This document shows positions 36,204-45,317 of a DNA stretch of 64,000 bases, one piece after another. Both the position numbers and the translations under genes were made by a program. The notes under the pieces are model-generated. The model saw nothing but the letters and a program-made list of their open reading frames with translations. It had not been told where the DNA came from and searched no databases. Where the stretch lies: assembly GCA_020073565.1 (NCBI GenBank), contig JAIQEY010000003.1, positions 124,001-188,000 on the forward strand. Direction: 5' to 3'. Each line of letters opens with the position of its first letter. Positions within the stretch are counted from its first letter, which is position 1. This DNA comes from Terriglobia bacterium (lineage in GTDB: Bacteria > Acidobacteriota > Terriglobia > Terriglobales > Acidobacteriaceae).

Positions 36204-36515
36204 ATGGACCGGCGCAGAGAGCCGCGACTCAGGATCGAGTTCCCCGTGCACATCTGGGGGATTGACCGGATGGCACGCCCGTTCGCGGAGGTAGTGCGGG
36301 TCAAGAATGTGAGCCTGAGCGGCGCCGTGCTGTTGGGAGTACATGCGAAGATGAGCGCCGGGCAACTCCTGGACGTACAGCATGGTTCACACCGAGCGCA
36401 GTTCCGGATCGCATGGGCCGGATTGGGAGAAGCCGGGATCCAGGCTTTGCCCTTCGAGCCCTGCATCTGGGAAGTGGTGCTCCCTAAAACGTTCCACATG
36501 GTGGGAATCGGATAG
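36204..36515 (+). CDS. PilZ-domain protein
   Basis: A 103 aa single-domain protein. RREPRLRIEFPVHIWG supplies the RxxxR motif and NVSLSGAVL the D/NxSxxG motif of c-di-GMP-binding PilZ domains. The rest (VQHGSHRAQFRIAWAG) completes a small beta-barrel. It would act as a c-di-GMP effector, with a target that is not evident. Together with the EAL-HDOD protein it suggests c-di-GMP signalling in this organism. Convergent with hemW. Confidence 0.82.
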   Translation: MDRRREPRLRIEFPVHIWGIDRMARPFAEVVRVKNVSLSGAVLLGVHAKMSAGQLLDVQHGSHRAQFRIAWAGLGEAGIQALPFEPCIWEVVLPKTFHMVGIG

Positions 36516-36544
36516 GCCTACGCCGAACGGCATTCATCGGCCAA

Positions 36545-37852
36545 CTAACGTGGATTCACGTGGCCGGTTCCCACTTTTCTTTCCTGCACGAGAAAGCGCG
36601 CAAACACTTCGTTCGACAACAGACGCCCGCGGGCCGTCAGCCGCACTACGCTTCCCTGTTTTTCCAGCAACCCTTCGTCCGCACACTCTTCGATGACAGG
36701 CTCGCAACTAGCCAGGCTCTCGGCGCCACGCCGCGCGCGAATCCGCTCCAGATCGACGCCGCAATTCAACCGCAATCCCAGAAAGAAGCTCTCCTCCAGC
36801 GCCGCCTGTTCCGACACCGGGGTCACGGTCAGCGCCGCGCGATTCATGTAAGCGTCGAGAGAATCTGGAGTTGAAAAGCGAACCGCCTCGATCCCCGCTC
36901 CATCAGCCCGATTTTCAACTGTCTTTGGGAAGGGCACGGCTTCAGCCGTGCCGAAAGCACCATGCTCAATCAGGGCTTCAGCCCCTGAGGGCCGCCGACT
37001 CTCAGCCGACAGCATCGAGTGCGCATCCACGCCAAACCCGAGATAAGGCTGCCGCGTCCAATACTTCAAGTTATGTCGCGACTCTGCCCCCGGACGCGCG
37101 AAATTAGAAATCTCGTACTGCTCAACGCCCGCGGCATTCAGTGTCTCGCAAGCCTGCTCATAGAAATCCGCAGTAGCTCCATCGTCCGGCACAAAATGTG
37201 CATGATAGCGCGTGCCGCCCGCAATCAGTTCCCGTCCCAGCCGCGAATCCTCATCCACTTCGAGCATGTAGACGCTGGCATGTGGCGCCCCTGCGGCGAT
37301 CATCTCCGCCAGCGAGAACTCCCAACTCGCCGCCGTCTGATGCGGTAATCCCGCGATCAAGTCAATATTGATGTTGACGATCCCGGCCGTGCGCAGCCGG
37401 GCAATCTCCTCTAAAACCGTCGAGCGTTCATGCAAGCGCCCGACCGATCGCGCTTCCTGATCTACGAACGACTGCACCCCCAGGCTCACCCGGTTCACGC
37501 CGCACTGAACGAGAGTCTCAATCAGATCTGGACTGAGCGTCCCCGGAGCGCACTCCACCGTAATCTCGGCATCGGCGGTCAAAGCAAACTCACCCCGCAC
37601 CGCCTCGAAGATTCGAACCAACTGCGACGACTCCAGAATCGAAGGAGTCCCGCCCCCCAAATAAACTGAAGCCGCACCCTGCTCCAACACACCTCCCAGT
37701 TCCGCAACCACCGCCCGCCTCTGGCTTATGTCCTCCAGCACACGAGCGACGTAGTTCTCAAACGCCCCCTTCGAAAAGACGTCGGAAGCAAAGTTGCAGT
37801 AGCTGCACTTGCTTTTGCAGAACGGGACGGAGAGGTAGATTCCCAGGGGCAT
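36545..37852 (-). CDS. hemW: Radical SAM haem chaperone HemW-like protein with repeat insertion
   Basis: A 435 aa protein of the oxygen-independent coproporphyrinogen oxidase-like family; HemW members insert haem rather than oxidise the porphyrin. The CxxxCxxC cluster motif is in PFCKSKCSYCNFA (about 10-22), VYLGGGTPSIL binds SAM, and NINIDLIAGLPHQT is conserved. The C-terminal HemW domain ends near VRLTARGRLLSNEVFARFL. Residues about 288-307 are encoded by the GCTGAAGCC palindromic repeat and interrupt the segment after LGFGVDAHSMLS. The reading frame is kept, so the gene is probably functional. Confidence 0.9.
   Translation of the reverse strand: MPLGIYLSVPFCKSKCSYCNFASDVFSKGAFENYVARVLEDISQRRAVVAELGGVLEQGAASVYLGGGTPSILESSQLVRIFEAVRGEFALTADAEITVECAPGTLSPDLIETLVQCGVNRVSLGVQSFVDQEARSVGRLHERSTVLEEIARLRTAGIVNINIDLIAGLPHQTAASWEFSLAEMIAAGAPHASVYMLEVDEDSRLGRELIAGGTRYHAHFVPDDGATADFYEQACETLNAAGVEQYEISNFARPGAESRHNLKYWTRQPYLGFGVDAHSMLSAESRRPSGAEALIEHGAFGTAEAVPFPKTVENRADGAGIEAVRFSTPDSLDAYMNRAALTVTPVSEQAALEESFFLGLRLNCGVDLERIRARRGAESLASCEPVIEECADEGLLEKQGSVVRLTARGRLLSNEVFARFLVQERKVGTGHVNPR
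36933..36991. repeat. GCTGAAGCC palindromes inside hemW
   Basis: GGCACGGCTTCAGCCGTGCC (36933-36952) and CAGGGCTTCAGCCCCTGAGG (36971-36990) are inverted relatives of 29060-29119. They lie in frame within the hemW coding sequence. Confidence 0.8.
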
Positions 37853-37964
37853 TGGAGGGTTGTATTATCCCATCGTTGAGCGGGTACTGCCGACTTGCAA
37901 AGTTGTTCCTTTCTGGAATAACACAATCTTGGACCTAGGGTCGGGACTGTGATACAAGCGAACC

Positions 37965-39071
37965 GTGGCTCGCAGCAGGATTCCCTTGGTGATGTGTGCT
38001 TTCCTGGTTGGCCTGCTCGCCCAACCTGGGAGAGCTCAAGACAAACCGGAAACCCCGCCGTATCTCCTGCGCCTGGAGCGCATACTTCGTGACAACAACG
38101 TGTGCGCACTGATACGTGCGGATGGACATTTTCATCTGGAAAAGCAGCGCGAGGTCACACGCGTCTTTGAAGGCACCATCCCACAGGTAGACGTCGCGAG
38201 CTTGCAGAACCACCTGAATTCAGATCGCGTTTCGAGACTTTCGCAAGCGCAAATCCGACGTCCTCCGCTCATCCTCAGAAAGCCAGACGAATTGCTCGTG
38301 AGCATTCATCGCGCTGGCGGTTGGCAAGATCTCGTCTTCCCCACCGCAGAAAGTCGGGATGACTACCGAGACGCGCTTGATCCACTTCTCAAACTGCTCG
38401 AAGAACTCCAGAAAGCTCCTCAGACGGAGTTGTCAGAGGACGAAGACCGCAATAACTGCCTACTGCCGGGCAAGATCGAGTTGAAGACGCGCGCTCCGGC
38501 CCGCCCGACGTCCACTCCGGCGCCCCTCGACCCAGTCGAGCCAGGGGTAGCTTTGCCGGGAGCAGTACCGACCGGCACCGACGCCCGCAAGAAAGACCTG
38601 TCGCTGGTTGCGGAACTCACTACCTTCGACGGGGAAACTTTGGACGTAAGCTGTTTTGCCATCTACACCAGCGGACGATTCCATCATGAGAGCAAGTCCC
38701 AAAAAACTAGCGGCAAGACTGTCGCTGTGCTGATTCGCGAGGGATCGGTGGCCCTCCCAGAAATGGAACAACTCACTGCAATCCTCAACGACCCGGCACT
38801 GATGAGCAACACTCCAGAAGAGATCCCCACCAGGCGGGCGCGTCAGTTCGAGATTGCCAAATTGCTTGTCGCCCGCGACAACGGTATGCAGCAAATCGTC
38901 TTTTGGAGCTACGCAGCACGAAGCCTCAGATTCGGCGGGTTACCCGATTTCCGTGACCACGGGATGAAACTCGTACGGCCTCTCCGTAAGTGGCTGAAGG
39001 TCAATGTGGAAGAGAAACCTGCCACCCTGTTACCCGAGACGTCCGCCGACGAATGTGGAATGAAGCCGTGA
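37965..39071 (+). CDS. Exported protein of unknown function
   Basis: I do not recognise this 368 aa protein, read from GTG. A signal peptide (SRIPLVMCAFLVGLLAQPGRA) precedes two similar-looking halves, each with a pattern of an acidic/basic beta stretch followed by helix. Compare ICALIRADGHFHLEKQREVTRVFEG-like text in the first half with VSCFAIYTSGRFHHESKSQKTSG in the second. This suggests an internal duplication of a beta-rich domain separated by a proline-rich linker at about 165-200. Two neighbouring genes face the same way (ABC exporter 66 nt on), but no function follows. Confidence 0.72.
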   Translation: MARSRIPLVMCAFLVGLLAQPGRAQDKPETPPYLLRLERILRDNNVCALIRADGHFHLEKQREVTRVFEGTIPQVDVASLQNHLNSDRVSRLSQAQIRRPPLILRKPDELLVSIHRAGGWQDLVFPTAESRDDYRDALDPLLKLLEELQKAPQTELSEDEDRNNCLLPGKIELKTRAPARPTSTPAPLDPVEPGVALPGAVPTGTDARKKDLSLVAELTTFDGETLDVSCFAIYTSGRFHHESKSQKTSGKTVAVLIREGSVALPEMEQLTAILNDPALMSNTPEEIPTRRARQFEIAKLLVARDNGMQQIVFWSYAARSLRFGGLPDFRDHGMKLVRPLRKWLKVNVEEKPATLLPETSADECGMKP

Positions 39072-39137
39072 TGATGTGAACGCTTTCATCCTCCCTCCCT
39101 GTAAGATCATCTAATGTAGGTATTTCTTGGTTTTGTA

Positions 39138-41147
39138 ATGGCGAACCAGCAGGAAGAAGAAGTCTTAGGCAAAGCGTACGACGGCCGGCTGATGCGGCGT
39201 CTGCTCACCTACCTGCGTCCCTACAAATGGCACGTGGTGGTGGCGCTCGCGGCCATCATCCTGAAGTCTGTGGCTGACGTCCTCGGACCCTTCCTCACCA
39301 AGATCGCCATCGACAAGTACCTCGCCAAGTCGGCCAACTCGCATTCCTGGATCGGTGACCGCCTCAGCGACCGGTCACTCACCGGCATTGCACAAATCGG
39401 CGGCCTTTACATTGGCCTGCTGCTATTCACCTTTGCGCTCGAATTCATCCAGACCTACTTGATGCAATGGACCGGACAGAAAGTCATGTTCGATCTGCGC
39501 AAACAAATCTTTCGCCATCTGCAGTTCATGCATGTCGGCTTCTTCGACAAGAACCCGGTCGGCCGGCTCGTGACCCGCGTTACCACCGACGTCGACGCGC
39601 TCAACGAAATGTTCACTGCCGGCGTGGTCTCAATCTTCGAAGACGTCTTCGTGCTCTTCTTCATCCTTGCCATCATGCTCGACATGAACTGGAAGCTCGC
39701 GCTGATCACTTTCGCCGTGCTTCCGCTCATCGTATACGCGACAAAAATCTTCCGCGACAAGGTGCGTGATTCCTACCGACGCATTCGCACCGCGATCGCC
39801 CGCATCAATTCGTTCCTGCAGGAAGCCGTCTCCGGCATGCTGGTACTGCAATTGTTTAACCGCGAGAAGCGCGCCTTCCGCCAGTTCTCCGACATCAACG
39901 CCTCGCACATGGAGGCGTTCAAAGACGCCATCATGGCCTACTCGGTCTACTACCCGGTGGTCGAGGTTCTGTCGTCGATTGCGGTGGCAGGCATTATTTG
40001 GTTCGGTGGAAATGGAATCATCCGGCACCTCAGCGCCGCAAGCGTCACCCTTGGATTCTCAAGGACAACTCTGCTCACCGTGCACCCCGTGCAGAGCGTG
40101 GTGACGCTCGGTGTGCTGGTCGCCTTCATGCAATATGCGCAGCGTTTCTTCCGCCCGATCATGGACCTCAGCGAAAAGTACAACATCCTGCAGTCGGCTA
40201 TGGCGGCCGGTGAGCGCGTCTTCAAGCTACTGGATACGAAAGTGGAAATCACCTCGCCCGCTATCACCAAACAACCCAAAGGCCCAGGAAGAATCGAATT
40301 CGACCACGTCTGGTTCGCCTATAGTGATCGTGGAGCGACGGGCGTCCCCGCCCGTCCGCTTGAACAGACGGCGGCAGAAGGGGCGGACAAGAGTCTCCGC
40401 CCTACACCCGACTGGGTGTTGCGCGACGTCAGCTTCACCCTCGAACCGGGCGAGACGGCCGCTGTCGTCGGCCACACCGGCGCCGGCAAGACCACGCTGA
40501 TCTCGCTCCTCATGCGCTTCTACGACGTGCAGCAGGGCGCCATCCGGATCGACGGCGTCGATCTCAAAGACATGGATCTCATCGACCTGCGCGGCCGCTT
40601 CGGCGTAGTGCTGCAGGACCCGTTCCTGTTCTCGGGCACAGTTGAGGGCAACATCCGCCTCGGCACCGCCCGCATTCAGGACGAAGACGTCGAGCAAGCC
40701 GCCGAAGATGTCAACCTCGCAGACTTCATCCGCACGCTCCCCGGAGGCTTCAAAGAAGAAGTCCGTGAACGAGGTTCCACGCTCTCGACCGGCCAGAAGC
40801 AGCTCATCTCATTTGCGCGAGCCCTGGCGCACGACCCGAGAATCCTGATCCTCGACGAAGCCACCTCCAGCGTCGATACCGAAACCGAGTTCCGAGTCCG
40901 CGACGCACTCAGCCGCATGGTCGAAGGCCGCACGTCGCTCGTCATCGCCCACCGCCTGTCGACCATCCAGCGCGCCGACAAAATCATCGTGATGCACAAA
41001 GGCCAGGTGCGAGAAATGGGCTCGCACCAGCAACTGCTGGCCCAGCGCGGCATTTACTACAAGCTTTATCAATTGCAGTACAAGGACCAGGAGATTCCAG
41101 CCCCGGTACCGGGCGTTCCGCAGTCCACCGTCAGCGCAGACGACTAG
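39138..41147 (+). CDS. ABC exporter, fused membrane and ATPase domains (MsbA/MdlB-like)
   Basis: Half-size exporter of 669 aa. Six transmembrane helices lie in about 20-330. The ATPase domain has Walker A GHTGAGKTT (about 444-452), the Q-loop VVLQDPFLFSGT, the signature LSTGQKQL (about 548) and Walker B ILILDEATSSVD (about 568). Residues about 398-425 (SDRGATGVPARP to SLRPTPDW), between the FDHVWFAY strand and VLRDVSFTL, are encoded by palindromic repeats and are extra compared with relatives. It probably exports a lipid or drug-like molecule. Upstream of lpxB on the same strand, separated by a small DUF4410 gene. Confidence 0.92.
   Translation: MANQQEEEVLGKAYDGRLMRRLLTYLRPYKWHVVVALAAIILKSVADVLGPFLTKIAIDKYLAKSANSHSWIGDRLSDRSLTGIAQIGGLYIGLLLFTFALEFIQTYLMQWTGQKVMFDLRKQIFRHLQFMHVGFFDKNPVGRLVTRVTTDVDALNEMFTAGVVSIFEDVFVLFFILAIMLDMNWKLALITFAVLPLIVYATKIFRDKVRDSYRRIRTAIARINSFLQEAVSGMLVLQLFNREKRAFRQFSDINASHMEAFKDAIMAYSVYYPVVEVLSSIAVAGIIWFGGNGIIRHLSAASVTLGFSRTTLLTVHPVQSVVTLGVLVAFMQYAQRFFRPIMDLSEKYNILQSAMAAGERVFKLLDTKVEITSPAITKQPKGPGRIEFDHVWFAYSDRGATGVPARPLEQTAAEGADKSLRPTPDWVLRDVSFTLEPGETAAVVGHTGAGKTTLISLLMRFYDVQQGAIRIDGVDLKDMDLIDLRGRFGVVLQDPFLFSGTVEGNIRLGTARIQDEDVEQAAEDVNLADFIRTLPGGFKEEVRERGSTLSTGQKQLISFARALAHDPRILILDEATSSVDTETEFRVRDALSRMVEGRTSLVIAHRLSTIQRADKIIVMHKGQVREMGSHQQLLAQRGIYYKLYQLQYKDQEIPAPVPGVPQSTVSADD
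40331..40402. repeat. Two palindromes inside the ABC exporter gene
   Basis: GACGGGCG/CGCCCGTC (40337-40356) and GGGCGGA/TCTCCGCCC (40381-40402) hairpins in frame. The first continues a 17-nt identity with 32384-32400. The second resembles the intergenic GCGGACA hairpins at 1631 and 62162. Confidence 0.78.
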
Positions 41148-41265
41148 GCATAGTGCTCTGCCGCATCTGACTCCTCTCGCCCCACGCTCACCATCACATC
41201 TAATTCCTGGGCACTAGGAGTATGATTTTCAACGCGAATCAGGTATCCGGGAGGTGCTTTGAAAC

Positions 41266-41757
41266 ATGATCTGCAAAATGTCTAAGGCTGCCTTCGCTTG
41301 CGGGTTGATACTGATTTTCTCCTCAGCCCTGGCCCAGAACACCCCGCCGCTCCGCGGCGTGAAGACGGTTCAGGTCGACCCCACCGTCGTGTCAGATCCA
41401 AAAAAGGTCAAGGAAGAAGCTGCGCCGAATCTTGTCCAGGATAGTCTGAAGAACGCCTTTCGCAGCGCAAATATCGAACTTGGAGATAGCGCTCCGATTC
41501 GCGCGCATATCGTTCTCGATGAATTTTCGTCGGGGAGCATGGCCAAGAGGTTTTGGGTAGGCATGGGCGCGGGGCGCAGCACCGTCACCTGCCAGCTGAT
41601 TGTCCAGGATGCCGCCGGTAAGGAACTCGCGAAAACGAAGATTCACGTTCGCGGGAATCTCGTGTGGAGCCCTTATCAGGGCAACAATACGCAGAGGCGG
41701 CAAGCAGTTTCAAGCTTCGAGCAGAGGCTTCTCGAAGAAATTGAAAAGATGAAGTAG
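41266..41757 (+). CDS. Exported DUF4410-like protein
   Basis: A 163 aa protein with a signal peptide (MSKAAFACGLILIFSSALAQ). The mature part has VQVDPTVVSDPKKVKEEAAPNLVQDSLKNAF, IRAHIVLDEFSSGS and FWVGMGAGRSTVTCQLIVQD, the pattern I associate with DUF4410. It is probably periplasmic or lipid-associated, with no known activity. It sits between the ABC exporter and lpxB, so an envelope role is plausible from context. Confidence 0.75.
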   Translation: MICKMSKAAFACGLILIFSSALAQNTPPLRGVKTVQVDPTVVSDPKKVKEEAAPNLVQDSLKNAFRSANIELGDSAPIRAHIVLDEFSSGSMAKRFWVGMGAGRSTVTCQLIVQDAAGKELAKTKIHVRGNLVWSPYQGNNTQRRQAVSSFEQRLLEEIEKMK

Positions 41758-41866
41758 CGGATACACATATCAATCGTCCAAGTCTTGACTTTGATGGCCG
41801 CTGGCTGAGAACGAGCGGAAACCTGGCTCGTCGGCCAGTTGCTTCGCGCGGCGATACAATTCCCCA

Positions 41867-43084
41867 GTGACGATCCTGATCTCCGCCGGCGAAGCGTCGG
41901 GCGAAATGTACGGCGCGCAACTGATCGAGGCGCTGCGGCGAGCCGCAGGCTCGGACGGCCGAGCCGGCCGTCCCTCCACGAGCATTGACTTCTTCGGCGC
42001 GGGTGGAGACCGCATGCGCGCCGCCGGCTGCGAGATCATCGTCGACGCCAAAGATCTGGCCGTCGTCGGCATCACCGAGATCGTCAGCCATCTCCCGAAA
42101 ATTCTCGGTCTCTACAAGAAGCTCATCCGCGCCGCCGACGACCGCCGCCCCGCGCTCGCCATCGTCATCGATTCCCCTGCCTTCAACTGGCGCGTCGCCC
42201 GCCAGATGCGCAAGCGGGATATCCCCGTCGTCTACTACGTCTGCCCGCAGTTCTGGGCTTGGCGCCAAGGACGCGTGAGACTCCTGCGCAAGTACGTCAA
42301 CAAGGCACTGGTGATTTTCCCGTTTGAAGAGAAGTTCTACCGCGATCGCGGCGTGGACGCGACGTTCGTCGGGCATCCGCTCGCCGACCTGCCCGTCCCA
42401 ACCATCACCCGTGAAGCCTATGCTGCCGAGCACGCGCTCGACGCCGCCAAGCCCTGGATCACGCTCATGCCCGGCAGCCGCCGCAAAGAAGTTCGCATGA
42501 ACCTGCCGACCATCCTCGAGGCCGCCGACCGCCTTGGCCCGGACTGTGAGTTTCTACTCCCCGTGGCACGGACGCTCGAGCCTCAATTCCTGAAACATCT
42601 GGTGGAGACGCGGTTTCCCGCGTCTCCCCAATCGGGCGCACAGCTCGGCACGGAGACGGGACAAGCCCCGCCTCTACGGAGCATTTGCCTCGTTCCCGAA
42701 GCTCTCCCCGCGCTCTACCACTCCCGCGCCGGAATCGTCGCCAGCGGGACCGCCACGGTCGAAGCCGCCCTCATGGGCACGCCGTTCGTCATGGTCTACC
42801 GCGTCTCGCCGCTGACCTACGCGCTCGGCAAGCCGCGCATCAAGGTTCCTTACTACGCAATGGTGAACCTGATTGCCGGTGAAGAAGTCGTCCCCGAGCT
42901 CGTGCAAGGCAAATTCACAGCCGACAACATCGTCGCCGAGCTGGCCAAAATCATCCCCGACGGTCCACCCAGACAGGAAATGCTGCGAGGTTTGAAATCG
43001 GTGCGAGAAAGACTGAAGCAGCCAGACGGCGATCAACGTCCGGCAGATCGCGCTGCCGAGATCATCACGGACATGCTGCTGTGA
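41867..43084 (+). CDS. lpxB: Lipid-A-disaccharide synthase with two repeat-encoded inserts
   Basis: GT19 enzyme joining UDP-2,3-diacylglucosamine and lipid X into the lipid A disaccharide at the inner membrane. It is 405 aa from a GTG. Conserved parts are ISAGEASGEMYGAQLI (4-19), DSPAFNWRVARQMRK, YYVCPQFWAWRQGRV, FVGHPLAD, MPGSRRKEV and SGTATVEAALMGTPFVMVYR. Two stretches look extra: AGSDGRAGRPST at about 28-39 and about 245-272. Both coincide with palindromes of the dispersed families (41953-41973, 42604-42627). The frame stays open through both, so the enzyme is probably active. Confidence 0.94.
   Translation: MTILISAGEASGEMYGAQLIEALRRAAGSDGRAGRPSTSIDFFGAGGDRMRAAGCEIIVDAKDLAVVGITEIVSHLPKILGLYKKLIRAADDRRPALAIVIDSPAFNWRVARQMRKRDIPVVYYVCPQFWAWRQGRVRLLRKYVNKALVIFPFEEKFYRDRGVDATFVGHPLADLPVPTITREAYAAEHALDAAKPWITLMPGSRRKEVRMNLPTILEAADRLGPDCEFLLPVARTLEPQFLKHLVETRFPASPQSGAQLGTETGQAPPLRSICLVPEALPALYHSRAGIVASGTATVEAALMGTPFVMVYRVSPLTYALGKPRIKVPYYAMVNLIAGEEVVPELVQGKFTADNIVAELAKIIPDGPPRQEMLRGLKSVRERLKQPDGDQRPADRAAEIITDMLL
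41953..41973. repeat. Palindrome in lpxB, first
   Basis: GGACGGCC/GGCCGTCC with a 5-nt loop, in frame near the start of lpxB. Related to the intergenic hairpin at 56923-56944. Confidence 0.7.
42604..42672. repeat. Palindromes in lpxB, second
   Basis: GGAGACGCGG/CCGCGTCTCC (42604-42627), a perfect 10-bp stem, is followed by GAGACGGGACAAGCCCCGCCTC (about 42652-42673). The first is nearly identical to the intergenic hairpin AGAGACGCGGC/GCCGCGTCTCT at 55902-55925. Confidence 0.8.
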
Positions 43085-43195
43085 CGTATCTTCTCCCGAC
43101 TGACCGGCGTCAAATTTATGTCACCCTTGTCCTCCCAGCATCTTTTGCGGGAAAATCAACATCATACGAATTGTGATCCTCCCAGGAGAATCTAC

Positions 43196-45205
43196 TTGAC
43201 GCTCTTCTACACTCGACCCATGGGTCGGGCGCTCTATTCGTTTCTAATTTTTTCGCTTTCCTTACTTGCCTCGCACACTGCGTCTGCGGCCGAGAAACCT
43301 CGCCTGCGGGTCGACGACTGTCAGATTGACGCCGAACTCCTGCCCCAGACCCACAAGATCACGGCGCGCGCCACCGTCAAAGTCACCGCGCTCGATGACC
43401 TCAGCGTCGCCACCTTTCAGCTGAACAACGGCCTCCGCATCACCAAGCTGACCGACGCCAACAACAAGCCGCTCACTCCCGAACGCAACACGCAGGACTC
43501 AACCGTGCGCTTCGGGCTGACCAGCGGCCTTGCCAAGAACGCCAGCACCTCGTTCACCTTCGAATACGAAGGCACGCTTGAAACCGCGGACGACAGCCCC
43601 GTTCAAGGGCTCAAGCTTGCCTACGTCGGCCCCGACACCAGCTATCTGCTGTACTCCGGCCTGTGGTTCCCGATCGCTGGCTACGGCACGAATCGCTTCA
43701 CTTCGACCATCAGCGTCACTGTCCCGGCGCACATGATCGTCATCGGCAGCGGGAAAGAACCTGTCACTGCCACCGTCACCAGGAAGCCCGCCGTCGCAAA
43801 CTCCAAGACCTTCACCTTTGCCTGGGACAAACCCAGTTTCCCGGGCACGATCATCGCCGGTACGTTTCAGGAATTTAAAAGCGACGAAGCCGGCCTCGAT
43901 TTGCACGTGTTCTTCAAACCCACGCACAAAGACCTGGGCGCTGAATACGCCTCGACGGCCGTTAAGGAGTTCACTTACTTCGTCACGCAGTACGGCAACG
44001 CCCCTTCGACGACTCTGAAGATTGTCGAACTTCCCGATGACACCGTGCCCTCGGCATGGGCTCCGGAAATCGCGGCTGTCGCAGGCCGTGCGATCACGGA
44101 AAAAATCAACTACCGCCTGCTTGCTAACACCATTGCACACCAGTGGTGGGGCGTGTTGGTCAGTCCCGCGTCAAAAGACGATTGGTGGATCAGCGACGGC
44201 TTCTCGCGCTACTCGGAGGCACGATATGTCGAGAGCGCTGCCGGTCGCGCCGGCCTTGAGGAAATGGTGAAGGACATGTCGGTGGGCGCGCTTGCCTACG
44301 ACAGTGTGCCTCTTTCCAGCGCCGCCAAGCTCGACTATTTTTCGCCGGAATTTCAGTCGCTTGTCACCGACAAGGGCGCCATGATCCTGCACATGCTGCG
44401 CTGGGTACTCGGCGAAGATAAGTACCTGAAGGTCATGCGCGACTTCGCGACCAAGTTCGGCGGCAAACCCGCCTCCACCGACGACTTCCGCGCGCTTGTC
44501 GAACAAGTCTATGGCGAGAAGTTGACCTGGTTCTTCTCGCAGTGGATGGATTCCACCAGCGCCCCCGAATTCAAAACCAAGTACACGGTGTACCGGCTCG
44601 GCACCAACAAGGGTTTCCGCGTGGTCGGTGCCATCACCCAGGACCTCGACCTGTTCCGCATGCCCGTCGATCTGCGCATCGATACCGACGGCAAAACGGA
44701 AGAGAAGCGCATTGACGTCGTAGGCACCGATTCGCCCTTCACCATCGAGACCTTTGGACGCCCGCGGCGCATCGTGGTCGATCCCGATAATCGCGTGCTC
44801 ACCAACTCCGCCGACATCAAGCTGCGCTCCTCGATCCTGCGCGGACAGGGCTTGATCCAGCAAGGCGATCTGGCCGGAGCACTGAGCGAGTTCAACAAAG
44901 CTCTCGAAGTAAACAAGAACAGTTCGCTCGCACATTACCGCATCGCCGAAGTGTTCTATCTGCAGCGAAACTACCAGGCCGCGGCCAATGCCTATCGCGA
45001 GTCACTTAACGGTGACGGCGAGCCCCGTTGGACCGAAGTCTGGAGCCACTTGCAACTCGGCAAGATCTTCGACGTCACCGGGCAGCGCGAGCGCGCCGTG
45101 AATGAATACCGCCAGGCCGTCCAGACCAACGACAACACTCAGGGCGCGCTGGACGAAGCGCGTAAGTACCTGCAAAAGGCCTACGAGCGGGAAAAAGGTA
45201 ATTAG
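43196..45205 (+). CDS. M1-like pseudopeptidase with C-terminal TPR repeats, exported
   Basis: A 669 aa protein. The TTG at 43196 has AGGAG 7 nt upstream and yields a good signal peptide ending near SHTASA. An aminopeptidase-N-like N-terminal beta domain (about 25-220) precedes the catalytic-like domain. The expected HExxH-x18-E reads N311-T-I-A-H315 and D334 (IAHQWWG, WWISDGFSRYSE). No GxMEN-type motif is visible. Two of three zinc ligands and the catalytic glutamate are changed, so hydrolysis is unlikely. Two or three TPR units fill about 540-665. Possibly a binding or assembly factor for envelope proteins; it follows lpxB. Confidence 0.82.
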   Translation: MTLFYTRPMGRALYSFLIFSLSLLASHTASAAEKPRLRVDDCQIDAELLPQTHKITARATVKVTALDDLSVATFQLNNGLRITKLTDANNKPLTPERNTQDSTVRFGLTSGLAKNASTSFTFEYEGTLETADDSPVQGLKLAYVGPDTSYLLYSGLWFPIAGYGTNRFTSTISVTVPAHMIVIGSGKEPVTATVTRKPAVANSKTFTFAWDKPSFPGTIIAGTFQEFKSDEAGLDLHVFFKPTHKDLGAEYASTAVKEFTYFVTQYGNAPSTTLKIVELPDDTVPSAWAPEIAAVAGRAITEKINYRLLANTIAHQWWGVLVSPASKDDWWISDGFSRYSEARYVESAAGRAGLEEMVKDMSVGALAYDSVPLSSAAKLDYFSPEFQSLVTDKGAMILHMLRWVLGEDKYLKVMRDFATKFGGKPASTDDFRALVEQVYGEKLTWFFSQWMDSTSAPEFKTKYTVYRLGTNKGFRVVGAITQDLDLFRMPVDLRIDTDGKTEEKRIDVVGTDSPFTIETFGRPRRIVVDPDNRVLTNSADIKLRSSILRGQGLIQQGDLAGALSEFNKALEVNKNSSLAHYRIAEVFYLQRNYQAAANAYRESLNGDGEPRWTEVWSHLQLGKIFDVTGQRERAVNEYRQAVQTNDNTQGALDEARKYLQKAYEREKGN

Positions 45206-45208
45206 TTA

Positions 45209-45285
45209 TTGGCTCTTGGCTCTTGGCTCTTGGCTCTTGGCTCTTGGCTCTTAGCTCTTAGCTCTTAGCTCTCAGCTCTCAGGGA
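45209..45285. repeat. Heptanucleotide tandem array
   Basis: Eleven 7-bp units: six TTGGCTC, three TTAGCTC, then TCAGCTC and a partial TCAGGGA. The gradual change of unit along the array suggests slippage growth with drift. It separates the M1-like gene from the toxin-antitoxin pair. Related units are seen at 2066, 49977 and 59726. Confidence 0.9.
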
Positions 45286-45317
45286 GGACGATGGGTTTGT
45301 GGTAGGATAACAGTAGT

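Noticed and set aside
45209-45285. Possible CRISPR array
   Set aside because: The unit is 7 bp with no spacers and no cas gene nearby; it is a simple tandem array.
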